From Eremophila alpestris peregrina (taxonomy: Eukaryota > Chordata > Aves > Passeriformes > Alaudidae): a stretch of DNA of 64,000 nt. The stretch is taken from assembly GCA_009792885.1 (NCBI GenBank), contig WMCF01000014.1, positions 12,739,387-12,803,386 on the forward strand, in the 5' to 3' direction. The notes below the pieces were generated by a model. The model ran no database searches. It worked only from the letters and a program-made list of their open reading frames with translations, and was not told the origin of the DNA. The translations under genes were made by a program, and so were the position numbers. This document shows positions 1 through 13,300 of the stretch, piece after piece. Every line of letters begins with the position of its first letter. Within the stretch, counting starts at the first letter, position 1.

Positions 1-3000
1 GAAGTCTCTCCTGAGGGTAGATATTCGTTCCAGCCTGCAGATTGGATACTTACTGCTCTTTGATGTCTTAGACAGAGCGCCAAGGTGCTATCATGATTAT
101 CTAGCATAAAAAACACTGCAAGCCAAGAAAGGTTTTTCTCATGTAATCTTTCTTGTGGGGAAGGGCTGACGAATCATTTGTGGTGACTGGGGATAGAGAG
201 ATTGTGTTAGAGCAGTTAGGCTTGCTAATCACAGAAAGTAACCATTGTTTGATGTTTCCATGAGAGAGCCCTCCATTAACTGAAGCTGAACTTGACTGAG
301 TGTGAAATTAAAAAGGAGACACAGATTTCCAGACACTCCCTCAGGTGCTCAAAAGTATGCTAACTGGCACTGTGGGAGACCTCGTAAAACAACTAAGGAT
401 ACTTAAAGGAAAGAGGCCATGGCAATGTGAAAAGAAAACCTTTGTATTATCACTGAACCCACAAAGTTGGTCAAGATCAGTCACACTGTATTAACTGTTA
501 AATTTTAGGCTTACATGAAATGCTTCTTTTTGCCAAGGTCTGCTTCCAGCTGTGCTTGGTGAGCATCTGCACTCCCAGGAACTGGAGGTGTTTAAACCTA
601 GGCAGAAAAGTCTGTGAAAATAAATCTAAGAGAAATTGTCAGGAGACTGCGTATTAAGGCATTGCCTAGTTTAAGAAAATGATTTTAAAACTTAAACTTG
701 ACAGACATAAAAGATTTTACAGGCTATGTTGGCTTCTGGTGACAGCTGGAATCTGAGACAGGAATTGCTGACTTGTGTTGTAGCACTGGAGACACTTCAC
801 TCTTCTTTATTTTTTTCTCTCCCTGTAAAATGAGGAAGGCATGTAGATCCTACAGATACCTACTGGAATGAAATTTGAAGCTCTGGAACCTCATTGCAAA
901 GTATTTTAAATGCACTTTTTAAACCATGTTTATTATCCACAAGATTGACGTGTAAGAAGGGCTGTATCCTTTGTCTCTGAGGTTGTTGTATTATATAAGT
1001 CTCTGTGGAACATCCCATTTTAATGCTTGGTTCTGTAGGAAGAAATGAAAACACCATAAATTCAGGATTATGACATATTCTAGGATTAAGGGGAAGGCTT
1101 TAGCCAAGAATATGTACATTTATCAGTTTATTATACTTCGCTCTATGTGAAAGATCTTTGAAATCTTTCCTGACTTTGAGAGACAATGTCCCTTAAGTAA
1201 AAGCAGTATTACTCATTTGACTGTGTATATGTGAATATCATTCAGTTATATTGGTGGTTCTTGTGAGATGATCTAGCTATTCATTTTACTGGGGTACTCT
1301 TTCTAATGGAAACCTTTTGTGTCTTTGCCTGTAGCTACCACTGTCCTCCACATACTTGTCACTGTTGTTTCAAGATTCAAAAGGGAAGCAACCAGGTGAT
1401 GGTCTCTGAAAGCTTGTGCTGTAAAAAATTCGGTTTTTGTATCAATCTTTCATTTGATAGTCTCATTTGTAGAGCAGTCTTTGAACATTCACATGCTTTC
1501 TTTCATCAACCAACAAAATAAACTGGGAATATTGTTGTATTATAAACACAACCTTAAAATTCTTATTTTTAAAAAAATACATATCCCCCCCCCCCCAAAA
1601 AAAAAGCCAATAAAAAATCTCAGTGATCTTTTAAAGAAGGAGCAAGCTGGAATCCTATGGAATGGTATCTAATAAAACAGGCCATGGTATGCACACTGAA
1701 AAATTATATCTACTGTTACTACAAGTTAATCTACATCTTGTGATTCACTGTAATGTACTTTCAAAGGCATGAAGCCTGTGCTGGTGATCTCTAGGAAACA
1801 GATTTGCCTGTTAGGCAGCTAATTACCAGATAAGTGCCCAGAGCAAATACCTGCCATCTCCTTCATAAAACTGTCCTATGCACGGGGAGATAGGTAGTGA
1901 CAGAACCCCATCCTGAATTCGTCCACATTGAGCTGCTATGTTCATTCTTCATTTCAAGTCACTGCTTGGGTGACTGTGATTTTTGAATCACAAACTTTTT
2001 CTGTTTAGAAGATCTCTCAGTTCTGTTGTGGTGGCAGGTGCTGACTGGAATCCTGGCTGTCATGTCCTTTGATTCCATCACAGTGATTGACACCCCGCAC
2101 ACCTTATTCCAAAAAAATAAAGCTCAGAATCCAGGCATCACACTACTTTTTAAAGATGTTGCGTCTGACCTTGAATGACAGGTTATTTTGACAGTGCATT
2201 GTTTATGTAGTGGAATGATACTGTCACTAGGTTTAATAGCAGCACAAAATACAAATATGTAAAAAAAGAGTAAAGTTCTGGCTGGTAGCATTTATAGGTT
2301 AATATAAAGAAACAGGCTAAAACAAGTGGGTATAATGAAAAACAGCACAAGACTGTGTTTTAAACATTTTGGAGGTGCTTTTTGGCTTGTGTTTTCTCAG
2401 TTGTTTCTCTTGTTTTTGTTTCCTTCGTTAATTGAGCTTTTTGGTTGTTCCCTTCTTCCTCAAAACGTACATCACGAAGGAGGTTATTAAAAAGTCCCAC
2501 TTGCTCAGTCTTCTGTCTAGCATCTAAGTGCTTTTTTAATTTTGAGGGCTGATTGAGGGAATAATCTGAAAGACTGGGGGAGGAAAAAGAATTAGGCAGG
2601 CAAGGGCCTACTCTTAGGAAAGGACATGGAAGAGAGCAGGGATATGTCTGCCAAGAAAAACAGCAATGCAGCCATACAGTAATGGTGGGAATCTACAGAG
2701 AGAAAATTAATTCACTTTATAATAGGAATATTAAAATTTGAATTTAATGTTAATGTAGGAGGAGGAAGTTCCAGATGTGTGCCTGTTTGACGTGGCATTA
2801 CAAATTTGTGTTCCTTGTGGCATCTCTGCCTTTGTTTATTTGAGAGGCTGCCTGGTCAGATGATGCTAGAGAGAAATGAGGAGAAGTAGAAGGAAAAGAG
2901 AATGGACAGGAGGGATTACTGTAGTAGTAAACAAGGTAAAAATTGGCTAGTGAGCAAAGTTGTTTTTCCTCTGCTGATCAAAGGAATCAGACAGATCATG

Positions 3001-3304
3001 CAGGTGTTACTGGAAGGAACACAGATTTTGCTGCCTTGCTGTGCAGGTCGGGGAAGGCCCTTGTTAAAGATGGTCTCCATAAAGAATGACAGCTGGAAGG
3101 AACTGTCAGATTTAATGCAGAGGAGCTTAAGGTCAATCATTCTCTATAGCCTCCCATTATTACCTGTATAGTTGTATTTGACAGTGGTCCAGCTCCTAGG
3201 AATATTGCTGACCTGCTTTGACTGGGTCATTTGTGGTGCTCGCGATGTAAATTAGGAGCTGGGAACTGCAATGAGTTCAGATTTGTATCAGGAGTCGCTC
3301 AGGC
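1..3304. other. intergenic or intronic DNA, no gene seen
   Basis: This is AT-rich unique sequence. No open frame here has convincing codon structure together with splice signals. The one local oddity is a homopolymer pair at 1585-1605 (12 C followed by 9 A). The overlapping open frames on both strands at 2.9-3.2 kb are short and have no splice context. Confidence 0.6.
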
Positions 3305-3575
3305 TGAGGCTCCAGGCTTGTTCAGGGCTGCAGAAGGAGGGGTGGCTTCAGGAGACCCCAGCTGAGGCCTCCCAGTGCCTGCACAGAGCTTCCTGACAGG
3401 ACCAAGCCTAGTGCCACCCATTGGCACACGTGGGAGGATGACAGACCGGGCCTAAGTTGAAATGAGAGGTTCAGAGGGATGTGAAGAGAAACATTTTCCC
3501 CACGAGTGGGCTCCAGCAGGGGAACAAAGGCCCAGAGAGGTTGTGGTCTCCATCACTGGGTATTTTCAAAGCCCA
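3305..3575 (+). mobile_element. CR1 LINE fragment, sense orientation
   Basis: The stretch follows the order of the end of the CR1 second open reading frame. It has a 'ccaggcttgttcag' block, then a block resembling the 'ctgaggcctcccagtgcctg' region, then a frame reading approximately RGSEGCEEKHFPHE, and then a PREVV-type segment (gagaggttgtggtctccatc) followed by 'tattttcaaagccc'. That order is characteristic of avian CR1 C-termini. The copy is truncated at both ends, lacks the 3' octamer tail, and is strongly diverged and out of frame in places, so it is old. CR1 is a non-LTR retrotransposon of the host genome. The family is identified from memory of its consensus. Confidence 0.7.
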
Positions 3576-6500
3576 AAAAGAAGAAATAATACGAAATTCC
3601 TTTGCAAAAGGATCTGGCTGCTTTATTTCTTTTTCCACAAGGTTTCTCATTTTTTAAAATGGGTAAGTAAACTCTGTGTATTGGGAATCAGCAAATTCCT
3701 AGGAATGGAGTACAGCTGATAACATCTGACACAAGCATGCTTGTAGACAGCATTTTCTGTTAACAGCATCATACTGGGCATTCATTGGAATACATTATGG
3801 CAGGGATGCATCTTGTAGAATTACCGTGCTAATTCCATTAGGAAAAAAATATTTTCTGTGCCATTTATTTTGTAATTTAAGATCAGTATTCCACATTTGC
3901 AGAAGGCTGGTAGAATTTTTACAGTAATAAATCTGAGGAGTTTTCTTAACACCTACAGAACTAACCGTGTCCTCCAGAACCATTCAATAAAACTCAGTTT
4001 ACATGTTTTTAGGATGTGTAATCTATATGACCTTCAGTAACTGTTTGTTTTTTTAAATCTGAAAAATGCCTTTAAAGTGTAATAGCCCAGAGTTTCAAAT
4101 AGTGCAGCAGGATATGTAATGCATATTTTAACATGTTTTCTTTAAATTTGTCACACAGACTTGTTGTGCATGATTATGTAAAAGTCCATATTTTTAAAGC
4201 CAGTAGTACAAGTGTGTGATGTATTTGGTTGGGCTAAAAAATTCAGAAGTCTAATTTATCTTGAGATATGCTCAGTCAAGTAGTTTTTCACAGCAGTTAG
4301 CTAACACTTCAAGCTCTAACAGTGCCCCTGAGCCATAAAAGAAATTTGCATGTAAGAAATGTTTTGAATCTATTAAAATCTCAGCTCAGAGCTAAAGAGT
4401 TTCTCTTATGTCTTTGTTGACTAACATGAAGTGAGATCTTACAAAAAGCTCAGCTATGATCGACAGATGCCAAACCTTAGGTTTTGATGTGATTATGTAT
4501 TTCTTTCATGAACAGTGGTTTAATCTGGGACTGGAGTTTCAGAAAGACAGCAATCAATGGGTCTGTGCAAGAGTACACAAAATATATTACTCCTGGCAGT
4601 CGTCAAGGCAGAATTATTCAAAAAATAATCTGAAATGCATTTGATCATACACTAGAAGCTTTAATAATTTATATTATACCTTATTAGCAAAGTCTTGTGT
4701 TTACTTTGTGACTGCCAAAGCAAGATGAAAGGCTGCCTCCATGGAAATACAAGATGCTTAGCTCAAAGTCTCTGTCTTTGCATTTCAGTTTGGTAATTTC
4801 CCTTCCTTCCCTCATTTTGATTAATAGTATATAGTTCTAAATCTTACAGTACCTTTTCCTTCATTGTGGTCCTATTTAGTGAGAGCAATGCTTAACAAGT
4901 CTATCCAGGAGTTTGTGGACTATCAAGTCTGAAACTAGTATAAACACATATTTTTTGAAACTTCTTCACCTTAGGGCTTCCTCCAAGCATTTTTTTTGTT
5001 AAAAGAGGCTTTGAATTTAGTTCTAAATTCCACTGAAATTAGTCATTATGGTAATGTTTCTAACTCTTGCAGCTACAAAAGTGTGATTTCTGAGCTCAGC
5101 TTAAGGAACTGTTGCACTCTGACTAGTGATTGTATGTGGTAAATATCATTGCTATATCAGTTCAGAATATTACAGAAATCACTTAAAGATTTCCTTGGAA
5201 AGCTAATGCACTGTGAATATTGTATCTAGAGACAGAGATACAAATAAGGACTGTTCAGAATTAATCCTTCTATTTAATGAGAGCATGGAGAGTGGACCAG
5301 TGTAAATGCTAGTTCAAAAAATGTGATCTTTACCTCCACCGAGGTTTTTTTACACCAGAGGTACATAGAATTATATATACAATGTTTTTCACTAACACAG
5401 CTGTTTACATGGTACTTGTGTGCCTGGAAGAACTGCTTATATTCTTGACAGGCCCTTCACTGTTGTCCGGACTGTGGCAAGGGCCCCTCAGCCTTTCCTC
5501 AGGACAGAGAGGGTGCAGTGACACGGTCCCTTTAGCAGAGCTCCTCTTCACACTGGGGAATTTGTGCCATGTCTCACTGAGCTGCACAACACTCTCTGAG
5601 GAAGAGGCATCCACCTGCAGGTGTCTCTGAGTGATTATCCTGGGTTTAAAAGCTCTGTATGAATCTCAGGATGGGGACAAAAAGACTGTTATTTTCTACC
5701 AGAGCCTTTCAGTCACAGGGAGACAGATGTACTTTTTTTTTTTAGAAATGCATATTCTGTGATGGTAATGAAGGAAATTTTCATGGAAGCCTATGGTACT
5801 ACTCGTGTCAGGCAGAATTTTGGGCCAAACTAGAGAATAGTGCTTAGAAAACATGGATCAGATGAGAACACTCTTTACTTTGCTTGAAAGGGAATATTTG
5901 GCAGGATCACCTTGAAGAGGTGAACATGATCAAACAGAATCACAGTGGTAAACTGTGATGTAGGTCATTAAGAAAAGGGTCACTTCCATTTGCAAATTGA
6001 GACATTTTTGTCTTTCTAGCAAAAGAAAACAAAAAATGGGTTTAGTGCATCAGTATGATCATCTCATTTATTGGAAATATGATGAAGTAAGGAAAAAACT
6101 GATTTCACAGCTGTACAGGCTGACTTAGATGAAATGCTATTGGGACAACTCACCAGCAATGTTCACCACTGCTGGAACTTTGTAAACCTTGCTAAAATCT
6201 CTTGTGCCATTCTGTCATGCTAGCAGTGTGCAGCTCTACCTAATGCATATGCAGTGCATGCTGCAGTAGAGGTGTAAGAAAACAGTATGGTAACAAAAAA
6301 AAAAAAGCAGTATAGGCTATGCCTGATCCAAATTATACCAGCAAGATGAGACTCTTTGGTTTTGTGTTGGAAAACAGAAAAACTGTATTACATAAATGAA
6401 ATGCCAGTGAAACCACTACTGTAAACTGTGTTGCAGAAACATGACTGAATGCATGAAACACTGATATGCTTAACTGTTAGTGAAGGGGAACATTTAAAAG

Positions 6501-8149
6501 AAGCCGTTCAAAACATTTTACAACTTGTAATTTGTGTTTGGGGCATTTTGCTGTCTGTCCCTAGTCTTCCTGAGATGTGTAGATAGGAACTGAAGCTGAG
6601 CATGAAAGGAGCATTGAGGAGAAGGTCCAACATCATTTAGGAGGTACTGGCCCTTTTAATCTGTTTGCCAAGGGATAGCATCTAGTCTTGTATGACTAAA
6701 TAACCATGACTTTTATCATGCAGCAGAGAAATATTTAAATAGGAGTCAATAGGCTGATTGTCGTCAGCCAAATTTTAAGTCATGAATCAGTAAAAAATAA
6801 ATATCAGAAGAAATAAAACTTTAGTTGTGCTGATATTTTTACAGCCTGATCAATTTCTTTAAATCACTTTAGCCTTAGTGTTAATGTACCAACAATACAT
6901 GTAAAAACAGGTCATTACAGCAAATTAAGCGCCTTACATTAGTAGAGATTTGTGGGACCTGCAAAGAAAAGAAAGGCTTTATAAATGTCTAGAAAGAATA
7001 CATTTCAAAATAATTGTGACTCATTTGTAAAAAATCCTTAATACTGTACATTTTCCAGTTTAATCTTCAGGCAAAGGTTAATCAGCTTTGATTTGGAAGG
7101 ACAAAATAGCTGTGGCCAAGTACTAAAATTTCAGATGCCTTAGAAATTGATTGTAATTAATAACTTAGCAGTAGTTTTTTATTAAGTTAACACGTTCTGC
7201 ACAGTATAGACTGAAGTTCTGGAGTAGTGCTGTCACTGTGCCTCACACTGTGGATGACTAAGCCCCAGTGTCCTTACCTGTTTCCTTTCCTCTGTTTACC
7301 CAGTTGATGTTCTCCTAGGTGCAGTATGTGCGAGAAGTCATCCTCATTTCATAGTTCACTTGATCAGTAACTCTTTGCCAGTCTGAATTGGGATTGAAGT
7401 CAGCAATAACTCAGCTGTAAGAACAGCGCTTACTCCAGGCTGTCATTTGCCCCTTTGATGCTTACTTACCTAACCAGTAGTAATCATTATTTTCCTTCTA
7501 CAATTACTATAATGGAGCTGACTGCTGAAATGGAAAACAGGAGGCAGTTACAGAAGGTTTGAATTGTGCTGTCACACTTTCATGGGCGGGCACCTTTCTT
7601 GGAGCTTTGATATTTCTTTTGAGTTTGCCCAGAAATATGTTTGGTAAAAGACAGAGCAGGCATCTGGTCTGTATTTTCATGTGGTCCTGTTTCAGCTTCT
7701 TGGAAATACAAGATTATCCAGATAGGCACTTTCTGGGTCCCTGATTTGTTTTATACAAAATGTGAAAGGGAAAAAAATAAAATGGTTTAATCAAAAACTG
7801 TTTTTTAACTGGAAAATTTAAAACCAAATAAAAGTCTAGCTGAACTCAATTGAATTCCCAAAAGATTATTCGAATACAGGGAGGAAAACAGAATTGATTG
7901 ACAGAAATATTAGATTTTATGATGCAGCATCGTTACACCTTTACCACTTACATCTCTTGCAAATGTCACCAGAGTTTCACTAGACGTTTTTCCTTTTGAG
8001 TATCTACAATGCTGAACTGAACAAGGGTGCGAGAGGAAAGAGCCTTTTATTCTTTTCACTTGGATTTTCTGCTGAAATAGTGATGCAACATCCGTAACTT
8101 GTGCTGCAGTTAAAAGGCATCATATTCTTGGGGATCTTGGTGCTTGCAG
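3576..8149. other. intergenic or intronic DNA, mostly featureless
   Basis: This is unique AT-rich sequence with small homopolymers (for example an A run near 6295-6306). Apart from the short GC-richer island at 5411-5615, listed separately, I see no exon, RNA gene or repeat that I can support. Confidence 0.5.
5408..5615 (-). other. exon-like open island, minus strand, low confidence
   Basis: A roughly 200-base GC-richer island is open on the minus strand and also on the plus strand. Read on the minus strand it follows a 'gacacctgcag' acceptor-like site and encodes about 68 residues. These are rich in Ser, Lys and Glu and end in HTSTM before a stop, which is reminiscent of a cytoplasmic C-terminal tail. 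The pyrimidine tract before the acceptor is poor and no partner exon is evident. Being open on both strands mostly reflects low stop density in GC-rich DNA. I do not recognise the peptide. Confidence 0.12.
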
Positions 8150-8213
8150 TCAGGTTGGGAATGGTAATGGCAGGCACAGCAGGGAACTGGGATTCAATAT
8201 GCTGAATGAGAAG
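8150..8213 (+). CDS. candidate penultimate exon of an unrecognised gene
   Basis: This 64-base segment lies between an acceptor-like 'gtgcttgcag' and a near-perfect donor (AAG followed by GTGAGTG). After one base that completes a preceding codon there are 21 open codons ending exactly at a codon boundary. That boundary matches the phase-0 start of the exon candidate at 8736, so the two join in frame across a 522-base intron with GT-AG ends. The encoded peptide ends NMLNEK. The pyrimidine tract upstream of the acceptor is weak, and a segment this short can be open by chance, so the call depends on its pairing with the next segment. Confidence 0.25.
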
Positions 8214-8735
8214 GTGAGTGTTTTAGCACAGCTGCCTCCTGAGGGTCAGGGGAAAGGAAAAGCCCTTTGGGAGGATTTTCAAGCACCACTGAGCTGGCAC
8301 ACCAGGAGTCGATGATTGACTTTAGAAGATCCCTGCTGTGCAAAGGATTGAGTGCTGTGGTCCCCTTTATCACTGGTTAGACATTTCTTTTGGAGAAGCC
8401 AAAAATCAGAAAATAGTGAGATAGCAGCAAAACAAATAAAAAAATTACCATCAAACAGCTGTCTCTGATGACAGTGAGGTCTGGAGATTTGTTTCTGTTG
8501 ATAACAACTGCATTGATTTGGCAGTTAATTTCATTAGAAGTACTGATTTTGTACACCATTTATAAGATTTCTGAACAAAATACTGATGACCTGATGATGG
8601 TGCAGTGCAGGTTGAATTGTTGCTCTTGAAAAGGACATTAATTTGAACCTCAGTATAAAGAGGAGATGGTATTTGGTATGTACAATCAGGAAGCCATAAC
8701 ACAGTTTCAGTCCTAATGTGTGCATCTCTTCACAG

Positions 8736-8942
8736 GAGTTCAGACGCTCCCCACAGAATGGCACAAGCAGGAAAGCACAGCCTTCTGCTGAGACCCCAGT
8801 GAAAACACGGCTCAGCTCCTGCATGGCTTTGCAGCTCCCATGGCAACAAGAGGGAGGTGGACTGAAGATCCTGTCTGTCAGCCTGGCTCTACTGGCAGCT
8901 CTTGTTATGTTTTACTACGGAGGAATGAAAACAGAACTGTGA
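8736..8942 (+). CDS. candidate terminal exon with C-terminal membrane anchor
   Basis: An acceptor (tgcatctcttcacag) is followed by 68 open codons and a TGA. The peptide begins with a polar, basic, Ser/Pro-rich stretch (EFRRSPQNGTSRKAQPS) and ends with about 17 hydrophobic residues (ILSVSLALLAALVMFYY). A short GGMKTEL tail follows, the arrangement of a tail-anchored or single-pass membrane protein. The final four residues, KTEL, resemble but do not match a KDEL retrieval signal. CpGs inside the frame and good codon texture support coding. An ATTAAA at 9394-9399 could serve as the polyadenylation signal. I do not recognise the protein, and no further upstream exons were found with confidence. 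It could also be a chance frame or a relic. Confidence 0.32.
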   Translation, partial: EFRRSPQNGTSRKAQPSAETPVKTRLSSCMALQLPWQQEGGGLKILSVSLALLAALVMFYYGGMKTEL

Positions 8943-10005
8943 ACTGAATGGGGCTTTTATAAAAACAATGAAACTGCTGTTCAGAATCTTCAAAGGAAAC
9001 ACTTTTACCAACAAATCTTTTTTTCTTTTAGGAAAAAAAAAAAGCTAATATAAATTGGGCAATAATTTGTACTCACTCTTTGCTTTTCCTGTCATTCAAA
9101 GGAGAGAGCATTAAAAAGCCGTGGGAAGGCCTATCTTGCCAAAACCTTGAGATCCTTGGTTTGTTGCATCTTTCCTTTTTTTTCTTTTTAAAATGATGCA
9201 ATGTTTGCATTACATACTCTTTTCATAATTGCTGTATCAGGTCAAATTGCATTACGTTTATAAGGAATCTTTCCATTAAGTGATATTGGTCATCTTTTAT
9301 GGGTAGGATATTTAAAGTTTTTCTAAAGATTTTCTTGATGCAGTGTGATTGTTTGGCATCTGTCTTTTCACTTTAGAATTAACACTGCAAGGCCATTAAA
9401 GTTTATTTGTTGCTATTTATTTTGCTGTCATGTCTGAAAGAATTTTTGCCTGTCATCTTGCATCTCTCAACTTCACAATGAGTTATTAGGCTTTGTTAAT
9501 ATGAGTAGAATTAGTTTTTTACATAGAAATAGTTCTAAAGGTGTTGGGTTTTTATAATTGAATGGGAAGATGTCATTCTGGTGATAGAGTTCTGTTAAAA
9601 GATGGATTTAATACAGTCTGTAGATTTTATACAATGCTTAGAGAACTACCTGGGAATCTCTTAGCTGTGCATTGGCTCAATAAAACAATTATTACTCTGT
9701 TGGTGGGGAGGTTGCATTTTACACAATGAAAATTTCTAATTACTTTCTTCAAGCCATTTTTGTGGCTTATGGCAGAATCTCCACACATCCTGAGAGTGTG
9801 CTGGTCAGTTGGGGACTGGAATGTGTGCCCAGTTGTTCCAGCACCTGACCTCCTCACATTGTTGGTTTGTTCATGCCTTGTCACCATTTAAATCTTCATC
9901 CAAACTTCCACTTGCAGACTGTTTAAAATCATAACACAGGCACTGTTGAGGGATTTTTTTAATGTTTGTGTCATATCCAGATGGTGCTGAGCTGTCTTAC
10001 CTGGC
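8943..10005. other. 3' flank of the exon candidate, otherwise featureless
   Basis: This is AT-rich sequence that would be the 3' untranslated region if the 8736 exon is real. A variant polyadenylation hexamer ATTAAA lies at 9394-9399, about 450 bases after the stop, in a T-rich context. Nothing else is supportable. Confidence 0.4.
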
Positions 10006-10333
10006 TGTTGTGGTTTAACCCCAGCAGGCACCTAAGACACTCACTCAGCCCCCTGCAGTGGGGTGGGGGCAAGAAGCAGAAGGGTAAAAGTGATAAAACT
10101 TAGGGATTGAGGTAAAGACACTTAAATAGATAAAGCAAAAGCTGCACATGCAAGCAAAGCAAACCAAGGAAATAAATAATTCATTACTTTGACAGGCAGG
10201 TGCTCAGCCATTCCCAGAAATGCAGAAGAGGCCTTGACTCTGTTCAAGCCCTGCTCAGCAACAGCAAATCCAAAACATAGCCCCATACCAGCTGCAGTGA
10301 AAAAAATTAACTATCCCAGCCAAAATCAGTACA
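10006..10333 (-). mobile_element. solo LTR of an avian endogenous retrovirus, internally deleted
   Basis: The plus strand begins TGTTGTGGTTTAACCCCAGC and ends near 'ccagccaaaatcagtaca'. These are the reversed terminal blocks of a common avian LTR family, so the element lies on the minus strand. Recognisable blocks include the 'gcaaagcaaaccaaggaa' segment and the 'aggccttgactctg' and 'aaaacatagccccatac' segments. Full copies of this family are clearly longer. Here the middle is missing, with the two halves joined near 10221-10227 (gcagaag), and the TATA-box region is therefore absent. No flanking internal retroviral genes are present. No clear target-site duplication was found. The family match is from memory. 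Confidence 0.75.
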
Positions 10334-13300
10334 TTGTGTCTACAGTGCAGAGCAATAATCCCCTAGTAAGAGTGCTTTGTACTTTATAAATTGTGGATTC
10401 ATAATAGTTACAGACTATTAAGCAGGAAGTTCCACCATGATACTTTCAGCCTGTAAATTATAACAACAGGTGTAACTGTCTTCAGGAAATCAGGTGTGTG
10501 ATGACTCAAATACTGTATTTCTTATAGCAACCACTGAAGGTCATAAGCCAAGACTCAAAATCCATGAGTTTTAACAGAAAAAAAAATTGCTTCTGTTTGT
10601 TGGGGTGATTTTTTTCTCAGACTTTTCTGTACAAGGAACATATAACAATCAGTAATTTAGTTTTTTTAACAAGTCTGAGAAATTCTCAGAAAACCCCCAC
10701 CAGCATGACTCTGGGAGTTGGAATTTTCAGGAAAGTACCACAGATTGCAAGATTCTCAGGAAAACTGTGGATTGGCAAAATCATTATATCTGAGCCAAAT
10801 TTTCACATGTGGTGGGAATAATCTATGCAGATATGTTGTGTGCCTCTAGCATTATCTCTGTCAGCCACTCTAGCTTATCTAATCGTGGCAATTACAGACT
10901 CATTGCATCAGCTATTACAGAGATTTACGAAGCTTGTGATTTAGATTCTGTGCATCGTTGACTTTAATGGGACCAGCTTATTTTCTTAGAAATAGTGCAA
11001 TATACTGAAAGAGGCCAAAGAAGACTTTGGAAATGACATTGCCTGCAGTATATTCTTAAACTGAGTTTTAATCTGATAAGTAGGAAGTGTTGTTTATCAC
11101 ATATTCTGTTGCCTTCCTTTAGATTTTGAGAGAGGTTTTTGACACTTTGTGTTGTGGAGCACCATGGTGTTTGTCACTGTGGTCTGTTTATGTACAACTA
11201 AAGCTTCCAAAGCCACTGAGCTGAGCAAATCAGTTCTGGTCAAACAGCTCACCTGGACTGCCTGGGGCTGCTGGTGCAGCTTGGGAAACCTCAGTGAGTG
11301 TGAACTGTGTGAGTACATCCTCCTCATGGAATGAGTTGACCTGAACACGTCTGATCTGTGATTTTTGATCCTGTTTAGCTCCCTGAATTCCCTAAGTGCC
11401 CTGCCAGGCAGCATTTTTAACTTTTACATTAATTTTATGTTTGAGCCCTACTTCCAAGTATTCTCTCTCTGCAAGCCTTCAGGGCGGGTGAGAAATCTGC
11501 TGCACTCCAGCTTAACAAGGTCATTGCAGGAAAAGTTACCTCATAGTCAATTGATCCCACTTTCACACATGCTGAACACACTCATCCACTAGAGAATGTG
11601 TCTGCTAATAAGCAATCTACATTCAATGACCTTTTGTTAGAGCAAAAAAAGAATATAATTTCCATTTGGTACCAAGAAAGTCTCAACTATTTTTCTTAAG
11701 TGTTTGTGGTAGCTCTGAGTTCTCTTTGGCTGTTTTCAATGAGGAGTCTTGGAAACCACAGAACCTGAGTAGCAAAGACATCTTAAATCTCTTGTGAACA
11801 GCATTAACTACACACACTTTCTTTTCTACATGTGCATTGTATGCTGGAGGACTTTGTCATTTAGTCTTTCCATTGTAGCTTTCTAGTAATAGAACACTTG
11901 TTTAGAAAAAAAGTATGACATGGAAGAAGTGTTTTATGTAACGCTTGTTCTATAAAGCAAGAGCAAGAAGAAAATAGAAGGTGCTTTTTGAGGGGATTCA
12001 CCTCTGTTACATAATTCCTTGCACATCTCTGAACATCTGACAGCTACTGTTAATCTAGTTTCACTCCCCAGTTCAACTTCCCATATGGAAAGCTGGAGTG
12101 ATTTTTGAATAACAGCAAGTAATATCAGACGTGGCAGCAACTGGCAGCTCTGACACTGAGCCTGGCTGTGGCCATTACCCAGAATCCTCCCGCTCTTCTT
12201 GAGAAGCAATTACAATTTCACAGGTTGGAATTAAAATTCCCTGCAGTATGCAGGAGAGTAACTGAAACTGTCAAAGTGATTTCAAGCTGCTAATCTCTGC
12301 CTGCTCCAAGAGTGAAAATAGAGCCCCTCTTACCCAGGCACAGATCTGACAACTTAAAAACTCCAGCCTTCCACTGCATTTAAATACATATGGAGAGTGG
12401 CTTGATCTGCTCACAGAGGATATCTGTAAAGATGTTATGTCTATGAACATTTGTGTGTTATTAACAAGTCTATCTTTTTTAACTTTAAGACGTGTGTAAC
12501 TTCAGGGACTAAGACGAATATAAAAGAAGTCTTATGCAGGGGCTCTGACAATTTGGAGGGATGAGTAGGCATGTGCCTGTTTGTGTGAGGCTTATTAAAA
12601 TATTTATGTCTTCTCAAACATGTATTTTTTTTGCTATAAAAAATTGCTTGCAACTTTCCCAGATTTTATTTTTGCTGTTTGATATCCCACATTATATTTT
12701 GTGTGCTCTGTGGTTGATTGTATAGATAGAAACAAAGAGCATGTAGAAACAAAAAAGCAGAGGAAAAAAATTGAGGGGCTATAAAACTAAAATGAAAAAT
12801 ATTTGTGCAAAAGCAAGTTTGATCTAGGAGACATGGACCACAGAGTTAGGAATTGGCTGCAAAATACCATTTGACTTGTTCACAGGCAGGGTTCATCCAC
12901 TGGATAATTAAAATCAGAGTCATTGCTGGAAAGTGTTTGTGCAAATAGCATTAAATGTCTTTTAGTTCCATATTTGATTCATGCATGCTCTTAACATTCA
13001 AGTCAATGCTTTTTTTTCTTTAAATGAAGATTCTTCAGTTGGTGGAAGGGATATGAATTATGTGTAGTCTATTTTCATTATAAAGAAGCCCAATTAAAAA
13101 AAAAAAAATCATGTCCCTGCAACTGCTGGTATCCCAGAATCCCCACTTGGGAAGTTGTGGTTATGGACTTTGATGATTAATGCTGTCCAGTCATGTCCCA
13201 TGAATGGAGAAAGATTAATATTTGCATATCCTTTCAACAATCTTTATTTTGTTGGAAAATATTTAGCAATTTTAGCCATTCTTCTTAAAAAGTGGTCTTA

